64,000 nt of DNA. Source: Azohydromonas caseinilytica (GTDB lineage: Bacteria; Pseudomonadota; Gammaproteobacteria; Burkholderiales; Burkholderiaceae_C). Below the pieces are notes generated by a model that did no database searches, had not been told where the DNA came from, and was given only the letters and a program-made list of their open reading frames with translations. Below, one piece after another: positions 20,934 to 32,278 of the stretch. Position numbers and translations under genes: made by a program. The stretch covers positions 352,801-416,800 of the forward strand of contig NZ_JABBFW010000002.1 in assembly GCF_012927045.1 (NCBI RefSeq), given 5' to 3'. Numbering within the stretch: position 1 is the stretch's first letter; each line of letters starts with the position of its first letter.

Positions 20934-22427
20934 TCAGGCCAGGCGCCGCATGGCGTCGATCAAGTCCAGTGCCAGCAGCGGGCCGTGCAGCACGTGGGCA
21001 TCGGCGGCGGCACCGTGCAGTTGCACGCCGGCAGCTACCAGCGCCTGCAGCGCGCCGGTCCCGGCCTGGGTACTCCACTGCCCGGTGAGCCAGCCCGCGA
21101 GCACGTCGCCCGTGCCGGGGCTGGCCAGCGCCGCGTTGCCGGTGGGGTTCACGTAAGGCAGCGCGCCGGGCGCGGCCACCACGCTGCCCGAGCCCTTGAG
21201 CACCACCACGGCGCCCAGATCGTCGGCCAGACGCTGGGCTGCGGCGAGCCGGTTGGCCTGCACCTGGGCCGCGCTGCAGCCCAGCAGTCGCGCCGCTTCC
21301 AGCGGGTGCGGCGTCAGCACTGTGGCTTGGTTGCGGCCGGCTCGCGCACGCAGCGCCTGCGCCAGGGCCGGGTCCGCGGCTACGGCATTGAGGCCGTCGG
21401 CATCGAGCACCAGCCGCACGGCCTGTTCCAGCAGCAGCGGCAACGCCGCGGCCACGGCTTGGCCTCCGCCGCAACCGCACAGCACGGTGGCGCTGCTTAG
21501 TCGTTCGACGCCGGCGCGCCACAGCGCGTCGCGCAACATCAGCTCGGGCCGGGTCGGGTCCAGGGCCAGCGTGCCTTCGAGCAGGCTCATGTAGACCCGG
21601 CCCGCGCCGGCGCTCAAGGCGGCGCGCGCGGCCAGCAGCGCCGCGCCGTGCATGCCCTGCGCGCCGCCGATCACCAGCGCGTCGCCGTAGCTGCCCTTGT
21701 GCTGGGCATGAGCACGCGGAGCACGCGCGGTGTCGCGCAACGCGCGGCCGGCCAGCCAGGCCTGTGGGGGCTCATCGTCCACCACGTCCAGCGAGGCCAG
21801 CCACAGGCGGCCGCAGTGCGCACGGCCGGCACCGGTGAACAGGCCGGTCTTGAGGTTGAGCATGGTCAGCGTGTCGGTGGCCTGCGCCACGGCGCTGCCC
21901 ACGGTGCGGCCGGTGCCGGCGTCCAGGCCCGAGGGCACATCCACCGCCAGCCGCGTGCCGGTGATGGCGTTGAAGCTCTGCACTGCCCGGGCCATGGCGC
22001 CCTCGATGGCGCGTGCGCTGCCAATGCCCAGCAGCCCATCGAGCGCCAGCGCGCAGTCCGCGGGCGGCGTGGGGCTGTTCAGCAGGATGGTGGCGCCGGC
22101 CTCGCGGGCGCGTTGCAGCGACTGCGCGGCGGCGGGCACCAGCGCCTGCAGGTCCGCGGCGAAGACGCTGGCCGTCACGGCGCGGCCGCTGCGCGCCAAG
22201 TGCCAAGCGGCTTCCAGCGCGTCGGCGCCGTTGTGGCCGGGCCCGGCCAGCACCCAGCAGCACCGATCGTGCGGCGCCAGGGCCAGCGTCAGGCGCGCCA
22301 AGGCCAATCCGGCGCGTGCCACCAGGGTGCCCGGCGGCACTGCGGCGAGCGCGCGCTGTTCCAGGCGCCGCGTGGCGGGCAGGTCGTGCAGAGGGAGGTT
22401 GCGACCGGGAGAAGTGATGAGTTGCAT
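20934..22427 (-). CDS. nnr: Bifunctional NAD(P)H-hydrate repair enzyme (NnrE epimerase + NnrD dehydratase)
   Basis: Repairs damaged NAD(P)HX: the N-terminal YjeF-type domain (about residues 1-225) epimerises it, and the C-terminal kinase-like domain (about 235-497) dehydrates it with ADP. Visible motifs are [12 protein letters not shown] in the epimerase, and [24 protein letters not shown] and [19 protein letters not shown] in the dehydratase. The epimerase loop reads [10 protein letters not shown] instead of the common GxGNNGGDG. From the ATG at 22427 the protein has 497 residues; a TTG at 22466 is a poorer start. It is transcribed away from rpsB. Confidence 0.92.
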   Translation of the reverse strand: MQLITSPGRNLPLHDLPATRRLEQRALAAVPPGTLVARAGLALARLTLALAPHDRCCWVLAGPGHNGADALEAAWHLARSGRAVTASVFAADLQALVPAAAQSLQRAREAGATILLNSPTPPADCALALDGLLGIGSARAIEGAMARAVQSFNAITGTRLAVDVPSGLDAGTGRTVGSAVAQATDTLTMLNLKTGLFTGAGRAHCGRLWLASLDVVDDEPPQAWLAGRALRDTARAPRAHAQHKGSYGDALVIGGAQGMHGAALLAARAALSAGAGRVYMSLLEGTLALDPTRPELMLRDALWRAGVERLSSATVLCGCGGGQAVAAALPLLLEQAVRLVLDADGLNAVAADPALAQALRARAGRNQATVLTPHPLEAARLLGCSAAQVQANRLAAAQRLADDLGAVVVLKGSGSVVAAPGALPYVNPTGNAALASPGTGDVLAGWLTGQWSTQAGTGALQALVAAGVQLHGAAADAHVLHGPLLALDLIDAMRRLA

Positions 22428-22489
22428 GGCGCGGCGCAGGCTAGTCCAAGCGGGGCAGGGGGGCAACGCGGCGGCCGGGTTGGCGTCGG

Positions 22490-22498
22490 TGCTACAAT
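22490..22498 (+). promoter_or_regulatory. Extended -10 promoter of rpsB-tsf
   Basis: TGC-TACAAT forms an extended -10 element 152 bases upstream of the rpsB start. No good -35 hexamer lies 17 bases upstream, as is usual for extended -10 promoters. It stands in the gap divergent from nnr. Confidence 0.55.
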
Positions 22499-22504
22499 CT
22501 TCGG

Positions 22505-22649
22505 GTTTTTCCCCGGCCGGGCAATGGTGCCTGGCGCGCGGAGAAAAACGACTCGCGAAGCCGGCGGTCCAAGGTGTCCCTTCAGGCGCTCAAGCCTCTC
22601 TCACAGGGATTCTCGCCGGCCTTCAAGACCCAACCTTCTGGAGCTTTCC
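22505..22649 (+). promoter_or_regulatory. Structured 5' leader of rpsB (possible S2 autoregulatory element)
   Basis: The leader from the predicted start to rpsB is about 145 bases long. Its second half can close by AAG-CCGGCG (22558-22566) pairing with CGCCGGC-CTT (22614-22623) with one bulge. Inside are shorter pairings such as AGGC/GCCT. S2 represses its own mRNA through a leader structure in several proteobacteria, so this is a plausible counterpart. I cannot show that it matches the known motif. Confidence 0.45.
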
Positions 22650-23396
22650 ATGTCCGTCAGCATGCGTGAAATGCTGGAAGCCGGTGTCCACTTCGGCCAC
22701 CAAACGCGCTTCTGGAACCCCAAGATGGCCCCGTACATCTACGGCCATCGCAACAAGATCCACATCATCAACCTCGAGAAGACGCAGCCGCTGTTCGAGG
22801 AAGCGATGAAGTTCGTGCGCCAGCTCTCGGCCAAGCGCGGCAACATCCTGATGGTGGGCACCAAGCGCCAGGCGCGCGACATCATCGCCCAGGAAGCCCA
22901 GCGCGCCGGCATGCCCTACGTCGACCAGCGCTGGCTCGGCGGCATGCTGACCAACTTCAAGACGGTCAAGGGCTCGCTGAAGAAGCTCAAGGACATGCAG
23001 GCCCAGGTCGAGGCCGGCACCCAGCCCGCGATCAAGAAGGAAGCGCTGATGTTCCAGCGCGAGATCGCCAAGCTGGAAAAGGACATCGGCGGTATTGGTG
23101 ATCTGACTGCGCTGCCCGACGCGCTGTTCGTGATCGACGTGGGCTACCACAAGATCGCCGTGGCCGAGGCCAAGAAGCTGGGCATCCCGGTGGTGGGCGT
23201 GGTGGACACCAACCACTCTCCGGACGGTATCGACTACGTGATCCCGGGCAACGACGACTCCGCCAAGGCCGTCGCGCTGTACGCGCGCGCCGTGGCTGAC
23301 GCGGTGCTGGAAGGCAAGGCCAACGCCACCAACGATCTGGTGCAGGCCGTGTCCGCTGGCGGCGACGAGTTCGTCGAGGTCAACGCCGAAGCCTGA
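22650..23396 (+). CDS. rpsB: 30S ribosomal protein S2
   Basis: 248 residues starting [20 protein letters not shown], the universal S2 N-terminus. Conserved blocks include [31 protein letters not shown] and [21 protein letters not shown]2 joins the small subunit late and is needed for S1 binding. The long open frame upstream is non-coding leader; the ATG at 22650 has GGAG ten bases before it. The gene forms the standard rpsB-tsf pair, with an intercistronic hairpin between them. Confidence 0.98.
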   Translation: MSVSMREMLEAGVHFGHQTRFWNPKMAPYIYGHRNKIHIINLEKTQPLFEEAMKFVRQLSAKRGNILMVGTKRQARDIIAQEAQRAGMPYVDQRWLGGMLTNFKTVKGSLKKLKDMQAQVEAGTQPAIKKEALMFQREIAKLEKDIGGIGDLTALPDALFVIDVGYHKIAVAEAKKLGIPVVGVVDTNHSPDGIDYVIPGNDDSAKAVALYARAVADAVLEGKANATNDLVQAVSAGGDEFVEVNAEA

Positions 23397-23428
23397 TCCG
23401 TCACGCGCCGGATGCGACCGGCCTGACG

Positions 23429-23453
23429 AAGGGGGCTGTTTCAGCCCCCTTTT
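23429..23453 (+). terminator. Hairpin/attenuator between rpsB and tsf
   Basis: AAGGGGGCTG (23429-23438) and CAGCCCCCTT (23442-23451) pair perfectly around a TTT loop and are followed by TT then C. The T-run is short, so partial termination, lowering tsf relative to rpsB, is more likely than a full stop. Confidence 0.7.
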
Positions 23454-23473
23454 CACAATCTACGGAGATTCAT

Positions 23474-24370
23474 ATGCCCGCAATTACCGCAAGCATGGTC
23501 GCCTCGCTGCGCGCCAAGACCGACGCGCCGATGATGGAGTGCAAGAAGGCGCTGACGGAGGCCGACGGCGACATGGACCGCGCCGAGGAGATCCTGCGCG
23601 TCAAGCTCGGCAACAAGGCCGGCAAGGCCGCTTCGCGCGTGACCGCCGAGGGCGTGGTCGCCGCGGTCGTCAACGGCACGACCGGCGCCATGGTCGAGGT
23701 CAACTGCGAGACCGACTTCGTCACCAAGAACGACTCGTTCCTGGCCTTGGCCAAGAACATCGCCGGGCTGATCGCTCAGCACAACCCGGCCGACGTGGAC
23801 GCCATCGGCGCGCTGCCGCTGGACCAGGACGGCTTCGGCCCGACGGTGGAAGACGTGCGCAAGGGCCTGATCGGCAAGATCGGCGAGAACATGTCCATCC
23901 GCCGCTTCAAGCGCTATGAGGGCGGCGGCAAGCTGGCCTCGTACCTGCACGGCACGCGCATCGGCGTGGTCGTGGAGTTCGAGGGCGACGACGTGGCGGC
24001 CAAGGACGTGGCCATGCACGTGGCGGCCATGAAGCCCGCGGCGCTGTCCGGCGCCGAAGTCTCGGCCGAGCTGGTCGAGAAGGAGCGCAAGATCGCCGCC
24101 GAGAAGGCCGCCGAGAGCGGCAAGCCGGCCGAGATCGTGGCCAAGATGGTCGAAGGCTCGGTGCAGAAGTTCCTCAAGGAGGTTTCGCTGCTGGACCAGG
24201 TCTTCGTCAAGGCCGCCGACGGCAAGCAGACCGTGGGCGCGATGCTCAAGGACAAGCAGACCACCGTGAAGGGCTTCACGCTGTACGTGGTCGGCGAGGG
24301 CATCGAGAAGAAGGCGGACGACTTCGCCGCCGAGGTGGCCGCGCAGGTCGCCGCCGCCAAGGGGCAGTAA
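23474..24370 (+). CDS. tsf: Elongation factor Ts
   Basis: Nucleotide exchange factor for EF-Tu. The 298-residue product starts [20 protein letters not shown] and contains the signature [22 protein letters not shown], then [14 protein letters not shown] and [10 protein letters not shown]. The length matches proteobacterial EF-Ts with its coiled-coil and C-terminal modules. A GGAG site precedes the ATG. It lies between rpsB and pyrH as in most proteobacteria. Confidence 0.98.
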   Translation: MPAITASMVASLRAKTDAPMMECKKALTEADGDMDRAEEILRVKLGNKAGKAASRVTAEGVVAAVVNGTTGAMVEVNCETDFVTKNDSFLALAKNIAGLIAQHNPADVDAIGALPLDQDGFGPTVEDVRKGLIGKIGENMSIRRFKRYEGGGKLASYLHGTRIGVVVEFEGDDVAAKDVAMHVAAMKPAALSGAEVSAELVEKERKIAAEKAAESGKPAEIVAKMVEGSVQKFLKEVSLLDQVFVKAADGKQTVGAMLKDKQTTVKGFTLYVVGEGIEKKADDFAAEVAAQVAAAKGQ

Positions 24371-24377
24371 GCCCGAT

Positions 24378-24432
24378 GTGCCTTCCGCGCGTTGAGCGTG
24401 GAAGGCACCCGGGGCCGCCCTGGGGTGGCCCC
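24378..24432 (+). other. Tandem hairpins between tsf and pyrH
   Basis: GTGCCTTCC (24378-24386) pairs with GGAAGGCAC (24400-24408), and the stem extends inward by CGC/GCG. A second stem GGGGCC/GGCCCC lies at about 24411-24432. No long T-run follows. They probably separate tsf and pyrH mRNA levels by processing or partial termination. Confidence 0.5.
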
Positions 24433-24473
24433 TTAGACTCTCGCAGTTTCCATCCTTCAGGGAGAAACGCCGC

Positions 24474-25184
24474 ATGCCGGCCTACAAGCGCATCCTGCTG
24501 AAACTTTCGGGCGAAGCCCTCATGGGCGACGACGCCTACGGCATCAACCGCGCCACCATCGTGCGCATGGTGCGCGAGATCCAGGAGGTGACGCAGCTGG
24601 GCTGCGAGGTGGCGGTAGTCATTGGCGGGGGCAACATCTTCCGCGGCGTGGCCGGCGGCTCCGTGGGCATGGACCGTGCCACGGCCGACTACATGGGCAT
24701 GCTCGCCACCGTGATGAACTCGCTGGCCCTGGCCGACACGATGCGCCAGGAAGGCATGACCGCGCGCGTGATGTCGGCCATCAACATCGAGCAGGTGGTG
24801 GAGCCCTACGTGCGGCCCAAGGCGCTGCAGTACCTCGAAGAGGGCAAGGTGGTGGTGTTCGCCGCCGGTACCGGCAATCCCTTCTTCACCACCGACACCG
24901 CCGCCGCACTGCGCGGCGCGGAGATCGGCGCCGAAGTGATGCTCAAGGCCACCAAGGTCGATGGCGTCTACACCGCCGACCCCAAGAAGGACCCCAGCGC
25001 GACGCGTTACGCCCGCATCAGCTTCGACGAGGCCATCGTGCGCAACCTGCAGGTGCTTGATGCCACCGCCTTCGCGCTGTGCCGCGACCAGAAGCTGCCG
25101 ATCAAGGTGTTCTCGATCTTCAAGCCCGGCGCGCTCAAGCGCGTGGTGCTGGGTGAGGACGAGGGCACGCTGGTGCATGTGTAA
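24474..25184 (+). CDS. pyrH: UMP kinase
   Basis: Phosphorylates UMP to UDP; amino-acid-kinase family, hexameric and regulated by GTP and UTP. The 236-residue product shows [13 protein letters not shown] at the N-terminus, [13 protein letters not shown] (glycine-rich loop), [17 protein letters not shown] and the [16 protein letters not shown] segment typical of bacterial PyrH. A GGGAGAAA ribosome-binding site precedes the ATG. frr follows in 12 bases. Confidence 0.97.
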   Translation: MPAYKRILLKLSGEALMGDDAYGINRATIVRMVREIQEVTQLGCEVAVVIGGGNIFRGVAGGSVGMDRATADYMGMLATVMNSLALADTMRQEGMTARVMSAINIEQVVEPYVRPKALQYLEEGKVVVFAAGTGNPFFTTDTAAALRGAEIGAEVMLKATKVDGVYTADPKKDPSATRYARISFDEAIVRNLQVLDATAFALCRDQKLPIKVFSIFKPGALKRVVLGEDEGTLVHV

Positions 25185-25196
25185 GAGGAGCGATCG

Positions 25197-25757
25197 ATGA
25201 GCATTGCCGACATCCGCAAGACGGCCGAACAGAAGATGGCCAGGACCATCGAGGCCTTCAAGAACGAATTGCAGAAGGTGCGCACCGGCCGCGCCCACCC
25301 GGGCCTGCTGGACCAGGTGCACGTGGAGTACTACGGCTCGATGCTGCCGCTGAGCCAGGTGGCCAACGTCAGCCTGCTCGATGCCCGCACCATCAGCGTG
25401 CAGCCCTGGGAAAAGGGCATGGGCGCCAAGATCGAGAAGGCCATCCGCGAGTCGGACCTGGGTCTCAATCCGTCGTCGCAGGGCGACCTGCTGCGCGTGC
25501 CGATGCCGGCGCTGACCGAAGAGCGCCGCAAGGAGCTGACCAAGGTCGTGCGCCACGCCGGCGAGGATGCCAAGGTGGCCGTGCGCAACCTGCGCCGCGA
25601 CGCCAATGAGCACGCCAAGAAGCTGCTCAAGGACAAGGCCATCACCGAGGACGAGGAGCGCCGCAGCCTCGACGAGATGCAGAAGCTCACCGACCGCACC
25701 GTGGCCGAGATCGACAAGCTCGTCGCGGCCAAGGAAGCCGAGATCCTGGCGGTCTGA
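25197..25757 (+). CDS. frr: Ribosome recycling factor
   Basis: Splits post-termination ribosomes together with EF-G. The 186-residue protein has the expected three-helix bundle segments and the family signature [20 protein letters not shown], then [22 protein letters not shown] and [19 protein letters not shown]. It sits between pyrH and uppS in the usual order with a short gap. Confidence 0.97.
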   Translation: MSIADIRKTAEQKMARTIEAFKNELQKVRTGRAHPGLLDQVHVEYYGSMLPLSQVANVSLLDARTISVQPWEKGMGAKIEKAIRESDLGLNPSSQGDLLRVPMPALTEERRKELTKVVRHAGEDAKVAVRNLRRDANEHAKKLLKDKAITEDEERRSLDEMQKLTDRTVAEIDKLVAAKEAEILAV

Positions 25758-25780
25758 CCTCAGTCCGGCATGTCCTTGTG

Positions 25781-26524
<744 letters not shown>

Positions 26525-26531
26525 AGCGCCA

Positions 26532-27356
26532 ATGCTCAAGCAGCGTGTGATCACGGCGCTGGTCCTGCTGGGGCTGCTGATCCCGGCGCTGCTGGCCTCC
26601 GACCCCCGCTGGTTCGCCCTGCTGACGCTGGCCTTCATCGGCGCGGCCGGCTGGGAGTGGATGCGCCTCAATGGCGCCGGCTCGGGCTTGGCCATCGTGC
26701 TGGGCGTGGCTCTGGCCGCGGCCTGCGCCGGCGCGCTGGCCGCGGGTTGGACGCAACGTGAGCCCACGCCGGCCTGGGGCTTGGCTGCCGTGGCCTGGGT
26801 GCTCGGCGGCACGCTGGCGCTGCGCAGCGGCGTGGCCGGTTGGCCGCGGCTGCCGCGCGTGCTGCGCGGCGCGCTGGGCCTGGTGCTGCTGTGGCTGGCC
26901 TGGCTGGCGCTGGCGCAGGCGCGCGCGCTGGGCCTGAACTTCATCCTGTCCGTCTTCTGCCTGGTGTGGATGGCTGACATCGCGGCCTATTTCGGTGGCC
27001 GGCGCTTTGGCCGGCGCAAGCTGGCACCGGCCATCAGTCCGGGCAAGAGTTGGGAGGGGGCCATCAGCGGCCTGCTCGGCGTGCTGGTGCTGGCGCTGGT
27101 ATGGCTGCTGCTCGACGGCGAAGGCAGCAGCCTCTACGGCCGCTTGGCGAACGCGCATGGCCCGGTCCTGCTGGTGGCGGGCGTGCTGCTCCTGGCCGGC
27201 ATGAGCGTGGTGGGCGACCTGTTCGAGTCGCTGGTCAAGCGCGCGGCCGGCGCCAAGGACAGCAGCGCGCTGCTGCCCGGCCACGGCGGTGTGCTCGACC
27301 GCGTCGACGCGCTGCTGCCGGTCTTCCCCATCGCGCTGGCGCTGGCCGCGCTCTGA
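26532..27356 (+). CDS. cdsA: Phosphatidate cytidylyltransferase
   Basis: Makes CDP-diacylglycerol, the branch point of phospholipid synthesis, in the inner membrane. The 274-residue product has several hydrophobic helices and the conserved C-terminal blocks MADIAAYFGGRRFGRRKLAP, SPGKSWEGAI and VGDLFESLVKRAAGAKDSS followed by LLPGHGGVLDRVDAL, the CDS signature. The ATG at 26532 follows uppS by 7 bases. The upstream open frame is a uppS shadow. Confidence 0.95.
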   Translation: MLKQRVITALVLLGLLIPALLASDPRWFALLTLAFIGAAGWEWMRLNGAGSGLAIVLGVALAAACAGALAAGWTQREPTPAWGLAAVAWVLGGTLALRSGVAGWPRLPRVLRGALGLVLLWLAWLALAQARALGLNFILSVFCLVWMADIAAYFGGRRFGRRKLAPAISPGKSWEGAISGLLGVLVLALVWLLLDGEGSSLYGRLANAHGPVLLVAGVLLLAGMSVVGDLFESLVKRAAGAKDSSALLPGHGGVLDRVDALLPVFPIALALAAL

Positions 27357-27413
27357 CCCGCCCGCGCATCGCCAACGCCTCGTGCGCGCCGGGCTCCACA
27401 CGAAATCATCGTC

Positions 27414-28607
27414 ATGACTTGCAGCAAGCAGCGGCTCACGATCCTGGGCGCCACCGGTTCCATCGGCACCAGCACGCTGGACGTGGTGGCGCGCCATCCG
27501 CAGCGCTATGAGGTCTTCGCGCTGAGCGCGCACCAGCGCATCGAGGAGCTGGCGGCGCAGTGCCTGCAGTGGCGGCCGCGCTTCGCCGCCGTGGCCGACG
27601 AGGCCGGCGCCCGCCGTCTGCGTGCGCTGCTGAGCGACGCGGGCTGCGACACCGAGGTGCTGTCCGGCCCCGAGGCGTTGTGCGAGCTGGCCGCGCATCC
27701 GGAGGTGGACGCGGTGATGGCTGCCATCGTCGGCGCCGCCGGACTGGCTCCCTGCCTGGCCGCGGCGCGTGCCGGCAAGCGGCTGCTGCTGGCCAACAAG
27801 GAGGCGCTGGTGGTGGGCGGTGCGCTGTTCATGGAGGCGGTGCAGGCCGGCGGCGCCACGCTGCTGCCCATCGACAGCGAGCACTCGGCCATTTTCCAGT
27901 GCCTGCCCGACGACCGTGCCGCCTGGGCCGCGCGCATCGATCACATTGTGCTCACCGCTTCCGGCGGGCCGTTCCGGCAGCGCGATCCGGCCACGCTTGC
28001 AGCCGTGACACCGCAGGAAGCCTGCGCGCATCCGAACTGGGTCATGGGGCGCAAGATCTCGGTGGACTCCGCGACCATGATGAACAAGGCGCTGGAGGTC
28101 ATCGAGGCGCGCTGGCTGTTCGACCTCACGCCCGAGCAGATCCGCGTGGTCATCCACCCGCAGAGCATCATCCACTCGATGGTGGTGTGCCGCGACCGCT
28201 CGGTGCTGGCGCAGCTGGGCACGCCCGACATGCGCGTGCCCATTGCCGTGGGGCTGGCGCATCCGCAGCGCATCGAGTCCGGCGCCGGGCTGCTGGACTT
28301 CTCGCGGCTCTCGGCCCTCACGTTCGAGCCGCCCGATGCGCAACGCTTCCCGGGCCTGCAGCTGGCCTTCGACGCCTTGAAGGGGCCGGAGGGCAGCACC
28401 GCGGTGCTCAATGCCGCCAATGAGGAGGCGGTGGCCGCCTTCCTTGGCGGCACGATCGGATTCATGGACATCCACCGCGTCAACGCCGCGACCGTCGAGT
28501 GTGTGCTGCCGCAACTGCCCGCGCAGGCGGCGCTGCAGGACTTGCTGGCACTGGACGAGCGGGCCCGCGCGCAGGCGCGGCAATTCGTCAGGGGACTAGC
28601 GAGATGA
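27414..28607 (+). CDS. dxr: 1-deoxy-D-xylulose 5-phosphate reductoisomerase
   Basis: First committed enzyme of the MEP pathway, the fosmidomycin target. The 397-residue product shows the NADPH-binding [24 protein letters not shown], the substrate and metal site around [12 protein letters not shown] and SGGPF, and [20 protein letters not shown]. Its stop overlaps the rseP start (ATGA). Together with ispG and uppS the window holds three steps of isoprenoid metabolism, at two sites. Confidence 0.97.
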   Translation: MTCSKQRLTILGATGSIGTSTLDVVARHPQRYEVFALSAHQRIEELAAQCLQWRPRFAAVADEAGARRLRALLSDAGCDTEVLSGPEALCELAAHPEVDAVMAAIVGAAGLAPCLAAARAGKRLLLANKEALVVGGALFMEAVQAGGATLLPIDSEHSAIFQCLPDDRAAWAARIDHIVLTASGGPFRQRDPATLAAVTPQEACAHPNWVMGRKISVDSATMMNKALEVIEARWLFDLTPEQIRVVIHPQSIIHSMVVCRDRSVLAQLGTPDMRVPIAVGLAHPQRIESGAGLLDFSRLSALTFEPPDAQRFPGLQLAFDALKGPEGSTAVLNAANEEAVAAFLGGTIGFMDIHRVNAATVECVLPQLPAQAALQDLLALDERARAQARQFVRGLAR

Positions 28608-29965
28608 GCACGCTGCTGTCCTTCCTGCTGACGCTGGGCGTGCTCGTGGTGGTGCACGAGTACGGGCACTACCGCGTGGCGCGGGCTTGCGGCGTCAAGG
28701 TGCTGCGCTTCTCGGTGGGCTTCGGCAAGGTGCTGTGGCGGCGCCAGAAGGGCGACACCGAGTTCGTGGTCTCGCTGCTGCCGCTGGGGGGCTACGTGCG
28801 CATGCTTGACGAGCGTGAGACACCCGTGGCGCCGCACGAGCGTGGCGAAGCCTTCAACAACAAGCCGCTGTGGCAGCGCGCCGCCATCGTGCTGGCCGGC
28901 CCGATGGCCAACCTGCTGCTGGCGGTGCTGCTGTACGCCGCGGCGAGTTGGATCGGCACGCAGGAGGCCAAGCCGGTGCTGGGCGCGCCGGCGGCGGGCA
29001 GCCTGGCCGAGCGTGCCGGGCTGCGCGCGGGCGACTGGGTGCGCGCCGTCTCGCGCGACGGAACCGATTGGGAGGACGTGGCATCGGTCACCGAGCTGCG
29101 CTGGCAGGTGACGCAGGCCGCGCTGGCGGGCGAGCGGCTGCAGCTGATGGCCAGCAATGCGCAGGGTCAGGCCACGCGCACGCTGGTGCTGGATCTGCAG
29201 AGCGTGGCCGGGCAGGAGGTCGATGCGGCACTGATGCAGCGCATCGGGCTGGGCGCGCCCTACAGCGAGCCGGTGCTCGGCGAGGTCAAGAGCGACGGCC
29301 CGGCCGCGCGCGCGGGGCTGCGCGCCGGAGACCGGGTGCTGCGCGTGGACGACGTGCCGGTAATGGACGCGGCGGGCCTGCGCGAGCGCATCGCCGCCAG
29401 CGTGCGCAACGGTGTGCCGCAGCCCATGCGCTGGCAGATCGAACGCCGAGGCCAGACGCTGGAATTGAGCGTGCAGCCGCGGCTGCATGGCGAAGGCCCG
29501 CGCGCCATCGGTCGTGTTGACGCCTACGTCGGCCAACCGCCCGAGATGGTGCTGGTGCGCCGCGGCCCAGTGGACGGGCTGGTGCAGGGCGCGCAGCGCA
29601 CCTGGGAGGTGTCGGTGCTGACGCTGCAGATGATGGGGCGCATGCTCACGGGCGAGGCCTCGCTCAAGAACCTCTCGGGCCCGTTGACCATCGCCGACTA
29701 CGCCGGCCAGTCCGTGAACCAGGGCCTGTCCTACTACTTGGGCTTTCTGGCGCTGGTGAGCGTGAGCCTGGGGGTGCTGAACCTCCTGCCGCTGCCCATG
29801 CTCGATGGCGGACACCTCATGTATTATCTTTTCGAGGGATTGACCGGACGCCCGGTCTCGGAGCTGTGGCTCAAGTGGCTGCAGCGTGGCGGCGCGCTGA
29901 TTCTGCTGCTGCTGATGTCCCTTGCCCTGTCCAACGATCTGGCCCGCCTGCTGGGCCAGCACTGA
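28604..29965 (+). CDS. rseP: Site-2 zinc metalloprotease RseP
   Basis: Inner-membrane intramembrane protease that cleaves anti-sigma factors such as RseA and clears signal-peptide remnants. The 453-residue product has HEYGH (residues 18-22) as the zinc site in the first transmembrane helix, two PDZ domains in the periplasmic part, and the third zinc ligand region [16 protein letters not shown] near the C-terminus. The ATG at 28604 overlaps the dxr stop. Its place just before bamA is conserved and fits a role in envelope stress signalling. Confidence 0.96.
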   Translation: MSTLLSFLLTLGVLVVVHEYGHYRVARACGVKVLRFSVGFGKVLWRRQKGDTEFVVSLLPLGGYVRMLDERETPVAPHERGEAFNNKPLWQRAAIVLAGPMANLLLAVLLYAAASWIGTQEAKPVLGAPAAGSLAERAGLRAGDWVRAVSRDGTDWEDVASVTELRWQVTQAALAGERLQLMASNAQGQATRTLVLDLQSVAGQEVDAALMQRIGLGAPYSEPVLGEVKSDGPAARAGLRAGDRVLRVDDVPVMDAAGLRERIAASVRNGVPQPMRWQIERRGQTLELSVQPRLHGEGPRAIGRVDAYVGQPPEMVLVRRGPVDGLVQGAQRTWEVSVLTLQMMGRMLTGEASLKNLSGPLTIADYAGQSVNQGLSYYLGFLALVSVSLGVLNLLPLPMLDGGHLMYYLFEGLTGRPVSELWLKWLQRGGALILLLLMSLALSNDLARLLGQH

Positions 29966-29977
29966 CGCGCGCTTCCG

Positions 29978-32278
29978 ATGCTGTTTCCCTTATCTGTGAG
30001 CCCGCTGCGCCCCGTGGCGGCCAGCGTGGCGGTGGCGGTTGCTGCCTGTGCCCTGCCGGCCATGGCGGCCGAGCCTTTCGTGTTGAAGGACATCCGCATC
30101 GAGGGCCTGCAACGCACCGATCCGGGCACCGTGTTCGCGGCGCTGCCGTTCCGCATCGGTGACACCTACACCGACGAGAAGGGCTCGGCGGCGCTGCGCG
30201 CGCTGTTCGCCACGGGCCTGTTCCGCGACGTGCGGCTGGAGGTCGAGGGTGACGTGGTGGTGGTGGTGGTCGATGAGCGCTCCATCATTGCCAACGTCAA
30301 CTTCGTGGGCCTCAAGGAGTTCGATCAGGACACGCTGCTCAAGTCGCTGAAGTCCGCCGGCATCGGCGAGGGGTTGCCGTTCGACCGGGCTACCGTGGAC
30401 CGCGCCGAGCAGGAGATCAAGCGCCAGTACCTCTCGCGCAGCCTCTACGGCGCCGAGGTGGTCACGACCATCACGCCGCAGGAGCGCAACCGCGTCAACG
30501 TCACCTTCACGATCGTCGAGGGTGAAACCGCGCGCATCAAGGACATCCGCATCGTCGGTGCCAAGGCGTTCTCCGAGCGCACGCTGCTGGGATTGCTGGA
30601 GCAGACCACCGGCGGCTGGCTGACCTGGTACACCAAGACCGACCGCTACTCGCGCGCCAAGCTCAACGCCGACCTGGAGACGCTGCGCGCCTACTACACC
30701 AACCGCGGCTACCTGGAGTTCAACGTCGAGTCCACGCAGGTCACGATCTCGCCGGACAAGCAGGAGATTTCGATCACGATCTCCATCCGCGAGGGCCAGC
30801 CTTACACCGTCACCGGAGTGCGCCTGGAAGGGGACCTGCTGGGCAAGGAAGACGAGTTCCGTTCGCTGGTGAAAATTCAGCCCGGCGAGCCGTACCGCAG
30901 CGAGGACGTGGCCGAGACGGTGCGCCAGTTCACCGAGCGCTTCGGCTTCTACGGCTACGCCTTCGCGCGCGTGGAGTCGCGGCCCGAGATCGACCGTGCC
31001 AACGGCCAGGTGGCGGTGGTGCTGTCGGCCGAGCCGCAGCGCCGCGTGTACGTGCGCCGCATCAACGTCGCGGGCAACACGCGCACGCGCGACGAGGTGA
31101 TCCGGCGCGAGTTCCGCCAGTTCGAGTCGTCGTGGTACGACGGCCAGCGCATCAAGCTGTCGCGCGACCGCGTCGACCGCCTGGGCTACTTCAAGGAAGT
31201 CGCCATCGACACCGAGGAGGTGCCCGGCGCGCTGGACCAGGTGGACCTCACCGTCAATGTGGCCGAGAAGCCCACCGGCAACCTGATGCTGGGCGCGGGC
31301 TTCTCCAGTGCCGAGAAGCTCACGCTCTCGGGCTCGATCCGGCAGGAGAACGTCTTCGGCAGCGGCAACTACCTGGGTGTGGAAGTCAACACCAGCCGCT
31401 ACAACCGCCAGCTGGTGTTCTCCACCGTCGATCCGTACTTCACGATCGACGGCATCTCGCGCGCGGTGGACCTGTACTACCGCACCAGCCGCCCGATCAA
31501 CAGCCAGGGCGAGGACTACCAACTCGTCACCCCCGGTGCCGCCGTGCGCTTCGGCGTGCCGTTCTCCGAATACGACACGGTTTACTTCGGCGTCGGCATT
31601 GAGCGCACCGAGATCCGCGGCAGCGCGCTGCCCAACGCCTACTTCGTGTACCGCGAGCGCTTTGGCGACACGGCGCTGTCGGTGCCGTTGACGCTGGGCT
31701 GGGCGCGGGACCAGCGCGACAGCGCCCTGGTACCCACGCGCGGGCGCTACCAGCGCGTCAACGTCGAGCTGTCGCCGGGGGGCGATGCCCGCTATCTGCG
31801 CAGCAACTTCCAGGTCCAGCAGTACTTTGCGCTGGGCCCGCGTTTCACGCTGGGTCTCAATGGCGAGCTGGGTTACGGCAAGGGCCTGGGCGGCCGGCTG
31901 TACCCGGTGTTCAAGAACTTCTACGGCGGTGGCCTGGGCTCGGTGCGCGGCTTCGACCAGAGCTCGCTGGGTGTGGTCGATCCCACCGGTGCCTATCTGG
32001 GCGGCAACCGCAAGATCAATCTCAATGCCGAGCTCTACGTGCCCGTGCCGGGCTCGGGCAACGACAAGACGCTGCGCCTGTTCGGTTTCGTGGACGCGGG
32101 CAACGTGTGGGGCGAAGAGGAGAAGGTCAAGCTCGATGACCTGCGGGTGTCCGCTGGCCTGGGCTTGAGCTGGATCTCACCGGTGGGTCCGCTCAAGCTC
32201 AGCGTGGGCGCGCCGGTGCGCAAGCAGCCGGCAGATAGAATTCAACGTTTCCAATTCCAGATCGGGACCGCGTTTTGA
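29978..32278 (+). CDS. bamA: Outer membrane protein assembly factor BamA
   Basis: Central beta-barrel of the BAM complex that inserts outer membrane proteins. The 766-residue product has a signal peptide ending near ALPAMAAEP, five POTRA domains (about residues 33-430; for example VKDIRIEG-type starts and RRINVAGNTRTRDEVIRREF), and a C-terminal 16-strand barrel. The barrel includes GGLGSVRGFD, which carries the conserved loop-6 VRGF motif, and a terminal aromatic (QIGTAF). BamB is encoded at 6447. The stop overlaps the skp start by one base. Confidence 0.97.
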   Translation: MLFPLSVSPLRPVAASVAVAVAACALPAMAAEPFVLKDIRIEGLQRTDPGTVFAALPFRIGDTYTDEKGSAALRALFATGLFRDVRLEVEGDVVVVVVDERSIIANVNFVGLKEFDQDTLLKSLKSAGIGEGLPFDRATVDRAEQEIKRQYLSRSLYGAEVVTTITPQERNRVNVTFTIVEGETARIKDIRIVGAKAFSERTLLGLLEQTTGGWLTWYTKTDRYSRAKLNADLETLRAYYTNRGYLEFNVESTQVTISPDKQEISITISIREGQPYTVTGVRLEGDLLGKEDEFRSLVKIQPGEPYRSEDVAETVRQFTERFGFYGYAFARVESRPEIDRANGQVAVVLSAEPQRRVYVRRINVAGNTRTRDEVIRREFRQFESSWYDGQRIKLSRDRVDRLGYFKEVAIDTEEVPGALDQVDLTVNVAEKPTGNLMLGAGFSSAEKLTLSGSIRQENVFGSGNYLGVEVNTSRYNRQLVFSTVDPYFTIDGISRAVDLYYRTSRPINSQGEDYQLVTPGAAVRFGVPFSEYDTVYFGVGIERTEIRGSALPNAYFVYRERFGDTALSVPLTLGWARDQRDSALVPTRGRYQRVNVELSPGGDARYLRSNFQVQQYFALGPRFTLGLNGELGYGKGLGGRLYPVFKNFYGGGLGSVRGFDQSSLGVVDPTGAYLGGNRKINLNAELYVPVPGSGNDKTLRLFGFVDAGNVWGEEEKVKLDDLRVSAGLGLSWISPVGPLKLSVGAPVRKQPADRIQRFQFQIGTAF

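Noticed and set aside
20564-21088. 174-residue plus-strand open frame after rnr
   Set aside because: It overlaps the 3' end of nnr on the other strand, has no ribosome-binding site and no recognisable sequence.
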